Origin: Manihot esculenta
Lineage: Eukaryota > Streptophyta > Magnoliopsida > Malpighiales > Euphorbiaceae
Length of the DNA stretch: 64,000 nucleotides
NCBI RefSeq assembly: GCF_001659605.2
Contig: NC_035166.2
Span: forward strand, 18,555,279-18,619,278
Direction of reading: 5' to 3'
Shown here: positions 1-11,800 of the stretch, piece after piece
Layout of the letters: each line of letters starts with the position of its first letter
Numbering within the stretch: position 1 is the stretch's first letter
Translations under genes and position numbers: made by a program
The notes under the pieces: generated by a model
Told to the model about the DNA's origin: nothing
Databases searched by the model: none
The model's input: only the letters and a program-made list of their open reading frames with translations

Positions 1-1132
1 GACAAGAACATCATATTGTGCCAATTTTGATGGATTGTGACAAAAATTATGATGAATGGGATAACCATGTATGATTTCCTCCATCTTTGTATTTAACAGA
101 AAACACACCAAAGTTTGCAAGCTACAATGAAGCAAAAATAGCACTTCTCACTAGTCCATGTGAACGTACAAACAAAAATGGGATATGCAAACTCAATACG
201 AATAATTCAAGTTTGGTGCTCCTGTGTTGTAATTGATAAAAAAGCTTCCTGTGAACAAAATTTATAACTTTCACAGGCTGCCACTCAATACTTACCGATA
301 TCAACCAGACATCCAATATTCCAATTTGTTTTATGAAATTAAGTTTTTCTTGCAGAGGCAATTAATCTTGCACTATTAAGGGAAATATTAACCATAATAT
401 ACTAATGCTTGATGACTACGTTTCTAATAACTATCAACAACTATGTCTGGACTTGAAATTCACATCTTCAACCCCACATGGAGGGCTAATCATGATTAAA
501 AGTCACAGGTCCCACATGACAACGGATTTAGCCTGCAAGATCAAGATTTCTACCCAAATGATATATTAGAAAACTCAACTCCACCTTCACAACGAGCCTT
601 CCAGTCAAGATTTAGAGTTTCTCAAACTTTTGGAATATGATTTTTGAAAAAGAAACATTTGAGATCACAAACATGTGGGGCCCATGAACCTAATAAAAAA
701 ATGGCCCTCAATGCAATCTGCACATCTTATGGATTATTTCAGTTGCTTTTGGAACCCATCAAAACATCCGAGACAAATCTAAAACCCATATTCGCTTCCC
801 CATTTCCCCTTTTATGAGCAAACAAAAAGAAAATTTTAGAACAAACGAACGAACAACAAACAATGCAACACGCAAAATCAGCTCCAAAAAACAAATCGAC
901 AATCTATCTCCTCGGGAATTCATCATTTATTCAAGTTTACGAGATTTATAATAGATCACCAAGCTTTTCTCAGCACCAAAACATAAAAAGAAAAAAAAAA
1001 TTTCTAAATACAATTAGCAACCAGTAATTGAAAAACTAAAGAATCCAAAGGGAAAAAAAAAAAAAAAAACCAGATCTTTCAAAAACAGAAACATCCATAG
1101 AAATGTAGCAAAAGCGCAGAAAAGAGACTTAC
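1..1132 (-). other. probable intron or downstream part of a minus-strand gene; no exon recognised
   Basis: The stretch to the left of the putative first exon at 1133-1380 would be its first intron, because a good donor (GTAAGT read on the minus strand) sits at 1132. It is AT-rich and has A-tracts near 1000 and 1055. The only longer open frame, about 79 codons on the minus strand at 122-361, does not resemble a family I know. The coding exons probably lie beyond the left edge. This is inference from one splice site. Confidence 0.3.
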
Positions 1133-1380
1133 CTAGGGGCAATGCGAACGGTATCTAGCCACAAGAAGCTTCCCTTTTGCAGAAATGCTGCTGGGTGCTT
1201 GCGCGAATCTTAATAGAAAACAAAAGCCACCACCACGATCGCAGCGGAGTTACGGTGCTTTTGTTGTTCTTTCTTTGGGCTTTTCTGTTATTCGCGTTCG
1301 CTAATGAAGGAGAGAGAAGTGGTGGTAGTGGACTGGTAGCTGTGGAAAGAAACAAGGATCAGAACTTTTCATAGAAAATT
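1133..1380 (-). other. putative 5' UTR exon of a gene leaving the window on the left
   Basis: Read on the minus strand, this GC-richer block ends in CCCCTAG followed by the consensus donor GTAAGTC at 1132. It looks like a plant first exon. An ATG at 1355 opens 66 codons but stops just before the donor, so the exon is more likely untranslated, or carries a short upstream ORF, than coding. A weak TATA-like TTTATA lies near 1390 on the minus strand. The gene product cannot be named. An unspliced or unrelated origin is possible. Confidence 0.35.
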
Positions 1381-1896
1381 TTGGGTATAAATGCTTAGAC
1401 TGGAGGGGGAAATCTGGACCCTTGATGATACATTGTTATACTGGGAATCAATGACTCATCCGCGCTTTGGATTCTAACTGTTGCCAACCTGGCACTTTAG
1501 GCTAAAAGGATGCCAGCTGGCAGGCCAAGTCTGGGCTTCAGTGTATTTCGCTTAAACAATATATGATGGTGCCAGCGGGTTTCAAGAACGTATGTTGGTT
1601 GGAACATTTTTGTCCGTGGAAAGAAAGGATCACAGCTTTCAAAGGCAAGGATCACCACTCGACGTTATTTGAAGCTTATTGCCATAGACATGGCTTATCT
1701 CTCTAGTGAGAAATTTTTCTGTACAAGGTTGTGATTACTACGAACCGGTCTCCCACTTCTTGTTGTCGTTTATGGTCTTCTCCTGCCCCATTTGGGCAGC
1801 GAGGGCTTTTTGTTCACTTATCTAGAGAGCAGGTTTGCTCTCTCCACCTTTGGATGGTGCTATATTTAGTTGTAAGTTGTTTTGAAGGCAGAGATT
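1381..1896. other. intergenic stretch, no gene seen
   Basis: No long open frame or RNA gene is recognisable. It probably contains the promoter of the minus-strand gene to the left. It is also the left flank of the copia element. The sequence is continued by 7429 onward on the other side of that insertion. Confidence 0.5.
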
Positions 1897-2398
1897 TATA
1901 ATAAAAAAGATTTAATGGGAATATAGAGACTAAGACAACAATTGTTCAATTTTTATTTGAGAAAAATGTGTTTATATATAACTCTATCGATTATTTTAGA
2001 AAGGTACACAATATAATATTTACAATATAAAATATATGAGCTAAAAGAGAGAAAAGACTCTTCTGTTATTTTTATATAGCTGGCACAAAGATAAAAATCA
2101 GTCTTCTAAAATGTTCGTCTGACCTGATTTTCTAGAATAGTTGTCTAACTCGGTCACTTGGAGTAGTCGTTCGATCTGGCCTATTAGAGTATCCGACCTG
2201 TGAAGTTGTCCGACGTATTCTATTTAAGTGGTGTTCGATCTGTAAAGTCGTTCAACCTGATTTATTGGAATGGTGTCTGACCTGTGGTATTTGACTTGAA
2301 AAGTCATCCAACCTGTTTGTTGAAGTGGTCGTCTGACCTGTTATCCGTCCGACCTGTTGTCTGATCTACACCGTTTTGTTATCTGTTAAATACTATCA
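1897..2398 (-). repeat. 3' LTR of the copia element
   Basis: On the minus strand it starts TGATAGTATTTAAC and ends in TTATTATA, where the partner LTR has TTATTACA. It contains many short repeats of a GACCTG/TCCGACC motif between 2110 and 2370, shared with the partner at 7130-7390. It is visibly diverged from the other LTR. Confidence 0.85.
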
Positions 2399-2412
2399 TG
2401 CCCCTCAAGATG
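2399..2412 (-). other. polypurine tract of the copia element
   Basis: Read on the minus strand, CTTGAGGGGCA directly precedes the TG of the 3' LTR. This is the expected position and composition for the plus-strand primer. Confidence 0.6.
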
Positions 2413-2668
2413 GAGACAAGGATAAATCTTGAAGTCCCATCTTGAACAGATATTCATGAAAGATAGTGGAAGTCAAAGGCTTAGTGAGGAGGTCAACAAG
2501 TTGATGTCTGGAAGGAACATGCAAATTAGAAATAAATCCTTTTGTGAGTTGTTCTCGTATCACATGACAATCAATTTCAAGATGTTTTGTTCATTCATAG
2601 AAAACATGATTCGTTGCAATATGTCCAGCCGCTTGATTATCACAGAAGAGATGGACTAAAAGAGATAA

Positions 2669-4100
2669 TTATAGATCAAAATCTCGAAAAAGGTAACTTA
2701 TCCATTGTAATTCGCTTATTGTAGTTGCCACGCTCTTGTATTCTGCTTCAGCGGAAGATCTGCTAACTATGCATTGTTTCTTTGCCTTCAAGAAATCAAG
2801 AATGATCCAAGAAATATACAGTAGCCTGTGATGGATTTTCGAGATATGGGGCAAGAAGCCCAATCAGAGTCGTGAAAAGCTATGAGTTACATGCTTTTTG
2901 AAGCAGAAAAGAATAAGCTTTTCAACGGACACCCTTTTAAATAATGAAGGACATGTTTTCTCGCATCCCAATGATACTTTCTTGGAGATTGCATAAATTG
3001 ACTAAGCTGTTGCATGACAAAAGTAACATCAGGCCTGGTAAGACCTAGGTATAATAATCTTCCCACTAGTCTCCTGTATTGTTCTGGGTGTTCGATGAGC
3101 TCCCTAGTCTCATTATCCAGTTTGGTGCTTCTTAGTAATGGAAAGGATGTTGCTTTTGAGTTGGTCAGACTAGTATCCTAAAGAATGTCCAAAATGTATT
3201 TTCGTTGATTTAAAAACATTCATTCTTGAGATTAGCTAATCTCTATTCCTAGAAAAAATTTGGCATATCCCAAGTTTTTTATTGTGAATTGTTAGTGAAG
3301 GAAATGTTTGACATGTTGAATATGTTGTTCACTTGAACCTATAATCAATAGATCATCTACATAGATAATCAGTGCTGTAAATTTATTTTCTGCTTGTTTC
3401 ATAAACAAACAATAATAAGATGGGGACTGTTTGGACCTGTAACTTTGTAGCTTCATTGTGAGTTCTTTATTCCACTATCTGCCTGCTTGTTTTATCCCAT
3501 AGAGATTTTTAATTAACTTGCATACTTGGCCCTCTTTGACCTTTGTATATCCCTCTAGTGGGCATATGTAGATTTTTTCATTTAGAAACCCATGTAAATA
3601 TACATTATTTATAAATAACTTATAGACAGGCCATGCAAATTTTGTGACAATGGCTAGGAAAAGTCTGATAGTTACCATTTTTGCTAGAAACTATCATGAT
3701 AATTGATTCTGACCAGTTGATTGTAGCCTTTGCGACCAGTCGAGCTTTATACTTGTCTATGCTGCCATCTTGTTTGTGCTTCATTTTATAGCCCATTTTG
3801 ATAAAATTGTCTTTTTACCTTTAGGTAGTGCAGTGAGTATCCATATTTGATTTCTCTCTAGTGCCTCTATCTCTTGTTGCATGGCATGGACTCAGTTACT
3901 ATCCCCTGTCCCCCCCTAGCTTGATGATAGAAAATAGGTATATGGATAGTAGAGACATTTATAGTAAACAATGTGTGTGAAGGACTGTAAGTGAGAAGTA
4001 GGTTACACATGTCTTGGATGTTACCTGGGCTCGAACCATCTTCTGTTGAAGTGTTAACTGAGGATTCAGCAAGTGAAGAATTATTCACCATATAATCATT
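2669..4100 (-). pseudogene. copia reverse transcriptase / RNase H remnant
   Basis: The minus strand encodes recognisable pieces of a copia RT-RNase H. Around 3475-3678 there is a segment with a VYLHGFLNEKIYI-type motif and YGIKQAGR. The YVDDLLI catalytic motif lies near 3335-3366. Downstream come RPDVTF/QFMQSP-type sequence near 3000 and the RNase H tail SRSSAEAEYKS at 2669-2863. Several stops and frame changes separate the pieces. The family's usual RT-RNase H is a single frame of about 700 residues, so this copy cannot make an enzyme. Confidence 0.85.
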
Positions 4101-4624
4101 TAACCAGCTCAGTTTAGAGGTGACTCTAGCACTTCTCCTCAGCTGAGTATTTATGGTGTCGAGAATAGGTTATTCTAAAATCATTTGAAGAATGGATTTA
4201 ATTTTTGGGTTATTTGTGTATTCTAAGAGTGGCGTAAGAATGAGGAAGTCGTCATTTAAGCTGGACAACAGGTAGAAATTGTTATTTAGGTCGATATAGG
4301 AAGTTCAGTGCAAGTCAAAATTATCAAAGATAGGTAATGAATTGTTATTTAGGTTGGAATTATCAAGTATAGGTAATGACACCGTGGTATCAAGTGTTAA
4401 AGTGTCCCACTTACAAAAGGAAAACATGTTTCATGAAAAATCACATCTCTTGATATTATTATTTTCTTATGATGTAAATTATATAATTTGTATATTTTGA
4501 AACCTAAAGCATATCCAATGAAAACACATTTAAAAGCTCTTTATTCAAACGTATTCTTTTTAGGCCTTGTATTTGTAGCAAAACACAAACAACCAAAGAT
4601 CTTTAAATGTTTGTAAGTTGGCAT

Positions 4625-5300
4625 TCACTCAAAAAGTATTTCATAAGGGGTTTTCCGATCCAAAACAGAGTTTAGCAATCTATTTATGATATAAGTGGCT
4701 ATTAATATACTTTCTGTCCAAAAAATTTTTGGAAGCTTAGATTCAAACATTATAGCCCTTGTCGCTTGCAATAAATGTTTATGTTTTTTCTCTACAACCA
4801 TTTTGCTGTGAAGCGTATGAATATATTTTTTATGTAAAGTTTCTTTTGATTTAAAAAGAGTCTCACATTGTTTATTTATAAATTTTGTTCCATTATCCGA
4901 CCTTATTACTTTAATATTTTTATGAAACTGAGTTAGTATTATACTAATGAAATCATGAAGGATATTATATACATTAAATTTATCATGCAAAAGATATGTC
5001 CAAGTGACTCTTGAAAAATCATCCACTATAGTCAAAATATTTTTTGTATTTGAGATTGAATAAGTTAAATACTGGCCCCATAAATCAATATAAATTAGTT
5101 TAAAAACAGTTTCAATTATTATTTTGCTTTTCTGAAAAACTTAACCTTTGTTGTTTTGCATGTGGACATACTTCACGCACTTGATTTTCCTTATTTTCTA
5201 GTTGAATGGCTGAGATACGAGTTAATTTTGCATGTGATCTATGACCAAGTCTTGAATACCATAATTCATAGGAATTTTGACAAGAGTATAAATGAAAAAC
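4625..5300 (-). pseudogene. copia integrase remnant
   Basis: An uninterrupted 136-codon piece at 4625-5035 reads as the integrase core. It starts with a VDDFSRVTWTYLL motif, continues with IRSDNGTKF (second catalytic Asp) and has a region matching the third catalytic position, where GIxxxxS/HSPQQNG is normally found but is altered here (HTLHSKMVVEKKHKHLLQ). Upstream minus-strand sequence to about 5300 looks like the zinc-binding GAG-pre-integrase part, with stops. It is non-functional. Confidence 0.8.
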
Positions 5301-5829
5301 TTCATTTCTTTCATGTACAGGGTTTAGCTCGGTAGTTGAAATACAAGCAGTGCTAGAGTCACAAACTATGCCACAACTAGTAAGAGTTTTATTTACTAGA
5401 ATATAAAGTCCTCCTTGTTATTTCCCTTCAGCCAATACCTCTTCAGCCACTGAGTCTTGTATAAAGCAGGTTTCAAAAGAGAATTTTATTGTTAGCTTAG
5501 AGAATTAAGAAAGGTTACTGACTGAAAGTAAGCTGTATTTAAAATAAGAAACATACAAAGCATTCTGTAGAATTATTTTAGGTGAAAGTCTAATGGTGCT
5601 TTTATTTGGTATTGCAGAAATGACATGAAATAAAGATAAGTCACTATACTTATGAGTTGATCACCTGAGTCTATTATCCATATAGAATTTTTACCATGTC
5701 TGCTAGTAGAGTAGCTCCTAGTATCCTTACCTGCATATCTTGAGAAATTGATATAGCTTGCCTCATTTGTAACTGGGTTTTAATTCTGCATATATTTTGC
5801 CGCCTCTTGTTGGATTAGATTCACCCAAC

Positions 5830-6792
5830 TCACTTAGTGCCTTCTTGTTTGCCATTGGTTTTATCATCAGCATCCATCGTGTTTTCCTGCACACTTGCAG
5901 CAATCATCCCTTTTCTTTTCATCTTCTTCTGTTTCAGCTCGGTGAACCATTCTAGATATCCATGAAGCTTAAAATATTCCTCCCTTGTGTGATCATTGCC
6001 TTTACAGTAATCACAAGTTCTATTATCCTTTCTGCCCCATTCCTTTTTCTTGCTTTGAATTTTTTCGACCTGTAGTTGGTTTCTGATCATCATAATCGAG
6101 TTGGAGTCTCCCACTGTGTCACTATGTATTTCTCTTTATTTTTCCACTCTAACTACCATTGAGTAAACTTTGTTAATAGATGAGAGGGGATTTGGAAGCA
6201 AGATCTGATTCCTAACATGATCATAGCTATCATTTAAGCCCATTAAGAATTTGATCAACTTATTCTCATTGCAAATTTCATTCAAATGTTTGGATACACC
6301 ACATTCACATATGGGCAAGGGCTTTAAATAGGTTAATTGATCCTACAATCTTTCTATTTTAGTAAAATAAATCATGACATAGGTATTATCCTAAGTGAGA
6401 GAAGTTATCTTCTGTTTGATTTGATAGAGGAGAGGTCCATTACTCTATCAGAATCTTTTCTTTATTTCTTCCTAGAGTATTTGAGAGGATAATGCATATA
6501 TAAATGTATCAATTAGTTCCTTTGACAGTGAGCTTAATATCTAGGTGGTGACCATGTTGTCCACCTTCCTCCATTTCTCTAAGTTTAGAGACCCAGTAGG
6601 TAACATTTCGAAAGTGCCATCAATAAAACCAAGTTTATCATTGACTCTTAAAGCACACATCATAGATCTACTCCATGACAAATAATTTTTTCCAACAAGA
6701 AGAGCACCAACCAGTTGCATCCTTGGATTATCTGAATTTTGAAACCTGAGGAAATTACTTTCATTCTCTTTTTTATTTTTATTTTGATTCAT
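5830..6792 (-). pseudogene. copia gag remnant
   Basis: Three minus-strand pieces form a broken copia gag. The N-terminal part at 6541-6792 has GKNYLSWSRSMMCALRV, typical of the copia gag N-terminal region. A middle helical part lies at 6136-6318. A zinc knuckle of the form CDYC..NDHTREEYFKLHGY lies at 5830-6114. The Cys of the last CCHC position appears replaced (EEYF where xxCF is expected). Stops and frameshifts separate the pieces. Confidence 0.8.
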
Positions 6793-6888
6793 GGTTTTTT
6801 AGGTTGTTTCTCTGGGTAATTCCTCCTCCATTTGAGTGACAAAAGAGAAAAGAAATAGCAAGATTAGAAAAGAGATGTAGCACATGTG

Positions 6889-6901
6889 TGCTTTGATACC
6901 A
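6889..6901 (-). other. primer-binding site, initiator tRNA-Met type (copia)
   Basis: On the minus strand TGGTATCAAAGCA immediately follows the 5' LTR end. It matches the common plant PBS TGGTATCAGAGC with one change. Confidence 0.75.
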
Positions 6902-7428
6902 TGTAATAAAAAAGACTTAGTCAAAATATAGAGGTTGAGGTAATACTCGCTCAATTTTTATTTGAGAAGAATATATTTATATATAACTATATCGACTATT
7001 CTAGAAAGGTACATGTCATAATATACAACTATTGTTACAACAGAAAATATGTGAGTTAGGAGAGAGAAAAAATTCTTCTGTTATTTTTGTGTAGTTGGCA
7101 CAAAGATGGAAATCAGTCTTTTGGAATGTCCGTCCAATTTGACTTTTTAGAATAGTCATCTAACCTGGTCACTTGGAGTAGTCGTCCGACCTGATCTATT
7201 AGAGTGGTGTCCGACCTATGGTGTTCGACTTGTGAAGTTATCCGATCTAGTCTATTGGAGTGATGTCCTACTTGTGTCCAACCTGTGAAGTAATTCAATC
7301 TGGTTTATTGGAGTGGTATTCGACCTGGGAAGTCATCTGACCTGGTCTGTTGAAGTGGTCATCCGACCTATTATTCGTTCGATCTATTGTCTAATTTGCA
7401 CCGTTTTACTATTTGTTAAATACTATCA
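6902..7428 (-). repeat. 5' LTR of the copia element
   Basis: This is the partner of 1897-2398. In plus orientation it runs from TGTAATAAAAAAG to TTAAATACTATCA. It is about 25 bp longer than the left copy because of small indels. The many substitutions point to an old insertion. Confidence 0.85.
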
Positions 7429-8269
7429 AAATCCATTAGTGATTTGGAGGTAATTTCCTTAGATATGAGGACTTTCAGTCCTTAATGGCTTTGCGGTTGT
7501 ATGTTTGTTTATAAGTGGTGTTCAATGGACTATTTTCTTCAAGTTTTAGCTTACATGTCCATTTGGCTTCCATTGAAAGCCTTGTCTACGATTGGAATTG
7601 CCAGCGCGCTTTAATACGTTCTAAATTTGTTCTTTTTCCTTTTGTAGAGATTTTATCTAGTTGACTTGATACTAGGCAACTCAAAGGCTTTCAAGCTAGT
7701 TCAATGCTTTCGGATGGTAGCCTTCAAAGTGCAAAATCTATGAAGATGGTGAGCTTTGCTTATGGTCCCTTCACTTGGCATAGGCCTTTTTCTTTTTTTC
7801 GTGGCTATGGTTGCTTTGCTAATGGCTATGCAGGTTCATTTGCTATGTTGGGTTTTGTTTGGTTTGGTTATGGATTTATGAACTTCGATCTATGGTATCT
7901 CCTATTATTGGAGACTCTCCTTATGCTTCTTTCGATTGTTATTATGGGCGGCAACAAGCCTACAGATTTTTCTTTTTTCAGTGATGAATATTTTGTAAAA
8001 TTACTAATTAAATATTTACATGTATTTGGAGAATTTAAAAAAGAAATTTAGAGAAATTGATATTTAAACATATAATATTTAAATCAGATCAAATTTTAGC
8101 ATATAATTATATATTTTTATATACATTTTAATAGAATTTGGTAGGATCGAATATTAAAAAATATCTGATTCGTACATCTCCATGGATAATATTTTAACTC
8201 TAAAGCAAAATATTTTCACATATTTCAATATGCAACATGCAGCATGTGGAATCTCAAAATTTTCGCATA
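7429..8269. other. no gene seen
   Basis: This stretch lies between the copia and Tat insertions. An open frame of 115 codons on the plus strand at 7704-8051 is rich in Phe, Tyr, Gly and Leu and matches no family I recognise. I regard it as chance. The last 250 bases are very AT-rich. Confidence 0.5.
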
Positions 8270-8274
8270 CCTAT

Positions 8275-8769
8275 TGATGACCGCTGGATTTCTTTATCCC
8301 AAATCAGGGGCTTGACCACAGGCAAAGGCCCATAACGTAGAGGCCCACGCACCTGGTATGCACAACAAGCCTGGCTCATTCAACCTTCAAGGCAGGGCTC
8401 AACCAAGCTTCTTCACTCAGATCGGCCCAGTCCACGACCAGCAGGCCCTCTCCTCTCAAACTCAGCGTCCGGCCCGACTCTCGGCCCAGCCCAGTATCCA
8501 GAGCCATACTAAGACAGCCTAGCAGATCCGCTCGAGCGTACGCACGAGGAGAATCAGAGGCCGTTATGCATGGAGCAGGCTGCTGATACCCTCGTACACC
8601 CGAATCTGTATGTCAGAGACGCGTGTCCCAATCATGGAAAGGCCTTTACACGTCACCAGCAAGTATAGCGAAATGGATAAAAGGGGAACCCCCTCCCCAG
8701 AAAGTTTAAGTTTATTTTTCAATACCAAAACCCTTGTAAAACCCTATTCTATTGGATCTCAGATCATCA
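8275..8769 (+). repeat. 5' LTR of the Tat element
   Basis: 495 bp with TG...CA ends. A TATA-like GGATAAAAGG at 8675-8684 precedes the probable transcription start. GC-rich U3 sequence includes several GGCCCAG/GGCCCG words. It is almost identical to 21136-21629. Confidence 0.95.
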
Positions 8770-8790
8770 ATTGACGCCGTCTGTGGGAAA
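8770..8790 (+). other. primer-binding-site region of the Tat element
   Basis: Directly after the LTR lies ATTGACGCCGTCTGTGGGAA. It resembles the GGCGCCGTCTGTGGGAA junction common in plant gypsy elements. I do not assign the tRNA with confidence. Confidence 0.55.
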
Positions 8791-8847
8791 CGAAGGAGAT
8801 CTTTTCATCACCGGAGTTTTCACTTTCAAAACCCACTAAGATCCACG

Positions 8848-11800
8848 ATGGCAAACCACCAAGAAAGTAACCTTAACATTCCCAATGACTTGAGCTCTGC
8901 CCAAGATGGGCAGCAGTTCTCCTTTTCTAGCCCTACAACGTTGAATAACCAAACGCCTATTCCTCTTAATCCCTCGCCAAGCTTGGCAGGGAATACTCCC
9001 ACCATGACTCTGTCTAACCAGGACATTCAAACTATGGCTCTCCAGCTACAGACTACTGCTCACTGGTTGGGGCAGCTAATGCAACAGAGGGGCCTTAGCA
9101 CCCCAGTAAATGCACTCCCAGTAGTGGAGGAACCCAGAACCAATGAACCCCGACCTACCCCTGACCGCCTCCAAACTAACAGCCACGATGCCGGGGAAGA
9201 GGAAGAGCCAGAGGCCCGAATCCATGGGAGAAGGACAAGAGAGTTGATAGAAAATGAGGAGGCGGACAACTATTCTGCCGAAACAACCAGGGAAACGGGA
9301 ACTGAAACAGGGGAGGAGGAATACAGCTGGGACAAAGGATCCAGCCCGGAAGACGAGAAAATGAACCAAAAGCTGAAAAGGTTGAAAGAGCAGCTCTTAG
9401 CCGAGCTAGGTAAGAAAGATCAGAGCCAAACCTCCTTGCCCACTTCTTCTCCTTTCTCAAAGATAGTGCAGCAGGAGACCGTTCCCAAGAAGTTTATGAT
9501 GCCGCCGATGGCGGCCTATAATGGAGCTGGTAACCCGAGAGAGCATGTCATGAACTATAAGACCTTCATGGAGTTGCAAACCCTGTCAGATGCCTTAATG
9601 TGTAAGGTGTTCCCAACAACGCTCTCGGGACCGGCGCGGGCATGGTTTAACAGCCTGGAGGCCGGAAGCATTAGAAGTTTTGGAGATCTTGCCACCCGCT
9701 TCATCAGCCGGTTCATAGCCGGGGTGCCAGCTGATAGGAAGACGAGCTATCTAGAAACAGTGAAACAGAAAGAAGGTGAATCACTCAGAGAGTATGTCGC
9801 CCGCTTCAATATGGAGGCCCTGCAGATTCCTGAGCTGGATGAAGGAAGGGCAGTGGAGGCCATGCAAAAGGGAACAACCTCTGCCGAGTTCTTTGGTTCT
9901 TTGAGCAGGAAACCTCCGACCTCACTGGCTGAGTTGATGAAGAGGGCAGAGAAGTATATAAGGCAGGATGACGCCTTAGTGACGAGTAGATTTGCTAAAG
10001 GGATGACCGAAAAAGAAAAAGCCCTGGAGGAGAGAAGGCCGGAAAGACACGAGAAGAAACATGGAAAGAGGCCTGAGCCGTATAAACAGGCCTGGGAGAG
10101 AAGGGATCAAAGGCCTCCTCCTCCTCCTCGGGCTCTTGAACCAAGAGTGCTCCCTCCTTGGGTTCCCGAGAAACCAACCCCCCTCAACGCTTCCAGAGCC
10201 GAAGTGCTCATGGCAGTCCAGGATAAGGAGTTCCTCCAGTGGCCCAAACCCATGAAGTCGGAAGCAGATCAAAGAAATCCTGACAAGTATTGTCAGTACC
10301 ACCGGAGGCATGGGCACGATACGAATAACTGTTTTCAGTTAATCGCGGAGATTGAGAGGCTGATAAAAAGGGGGCACCTCAAAAATTTTGTGAAGAAACC
10401 AGAGGGACAGAGGCCTCAGCCTGGTCCGACAACTCAGACGCCTAGGAGAATAGGAGCTGGACCAGTGAATGATGGGTCCAGTGGGACTATCCACATGATT
10501 GTTGGAGGAACGGGAGGATGGATGAGCCGTCGAGGAAAGAAGAGAAACCGGGAAGGAGAGACCAACAATAGTGAAGTCATGCAAATCGTTGACCACTCTC
10601 CCATGATCATCACTTTCTCCTCAGAAGATGCTCAGGGTATTCAGATGCCCCATGATGACGCGCTTGTCATTGAAGCCGTCATTCATAATTATCGGGTAAA
10701 GAAGGTCTTAGTGGATGATGGGAGTAAAGTCAACTTGCTGCCACACCGAGTGTTTCAGCAGATGGGAATTCCAGAGGAACAGCTGGTTCGGGACCAGTCA
10801 CCAATCAAGGGGATCGGAGGAGCACCGGTACTTGTAGAAGGAAAGGTGAAGCTGGCTCTTACCTTGGGAGAAGCACCCAGAGCTCGCACCCATCATGAGG
10901 TGTTTTTGGTGGTCAAACTCCCACTGAGCTACAATGCGATTTTGGGGAGACCGGCGTTGTTCGACTTTGAAGCTGTCACTAGCATCAAGTATTTGGCACT
11001 CAAGTTCCCAACGGAAGAAGGAGTGGGAATGGTCCGGGGCAGCCAGGAAGAAGCAAGGGCGGTATACTTGGCCACAGTAACAGAGCCGAGCTCAACTGGA
11101 GAAGGACTCGACTCGGAAGTTCTGGAGGTCAGAGATGAAACAAAAGAAGCCCGGACAGAGCCAGTTGGAGAGTTGGAAATCTTCCCCTTATCAGGAGCAG
11201 ATGCAAACAAGGTCTTCAGTCTTAATGCCAGCCTCACCAAAGAACTAAAAGGTGAAGTCATGGCCCTGATCCGAAGTCACGCGCCGACCTTCGCGTGGAA
11301 GCCTTCAGACATGCCGGGAATTGACCCCAAAGTGATGACACACCGATTGAATGTCCTCCCCGAGGCCAGACCAGTAAAGCAAAAGAAGAGAGTAGTGGGA
11401 AGAGAGAAGCAGCAGGCCACCCGGGAAGAAGTGCAGAAGCTAGAAGAGGCAGGCTTTATTAGGGAAGTCATGTACCCACAGTGGTTGGCAAATCCTGTGT
11501 TAGTCAAAAAAGCCAATGGCAAATACAGGATGTGTATAGATTTTACCGACCTAAATAAGGCTTGCCCTAAAGATTGTTATCCCCTACCCGATATTAATAA
11601 AATGGTCGACTCAACGGCCGGTTTTGATTATATGTCTTCTTTGGATGCTATGTCTGGTTATCATCAAATCCCAATGGAAAAATCGGATGAGGAGAAGACC
11701 TCATTTATAACTGAAGATGGAACTTACTGTTATAGGGCTATGCCCTTTGGATTGAGAAAAGCTGGGGCAACTTATCAGAGGTTGATGAATAAAATCTTTA

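Larger units (their letters stand above)
1897..7428 (-). mobile_element. degenerate Ty1/copia LTR retrotransposon
   Basis: Two direct repeats of about 0.5 kb (1897-2398 and 6902-7428) flank 4.5 kb that reads on the minus strand as gag, integrase, reverse transcriptase and RNase H. That domain order is diagnostic of copia. A primer-binding site complementary to initiator tRNA-Met abuts the right (5') LTR, and a short purine tract abuts the left (3') LTR. Every coding domain is broken by stops and frameshifts, and the LTRs differ at many positions, so this is an old, dead copy. The 5-bp flanks are AGATT and AAATC, identical at three of five positions, which would fit a decayed target-site duplication. 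Confidence 0.9.
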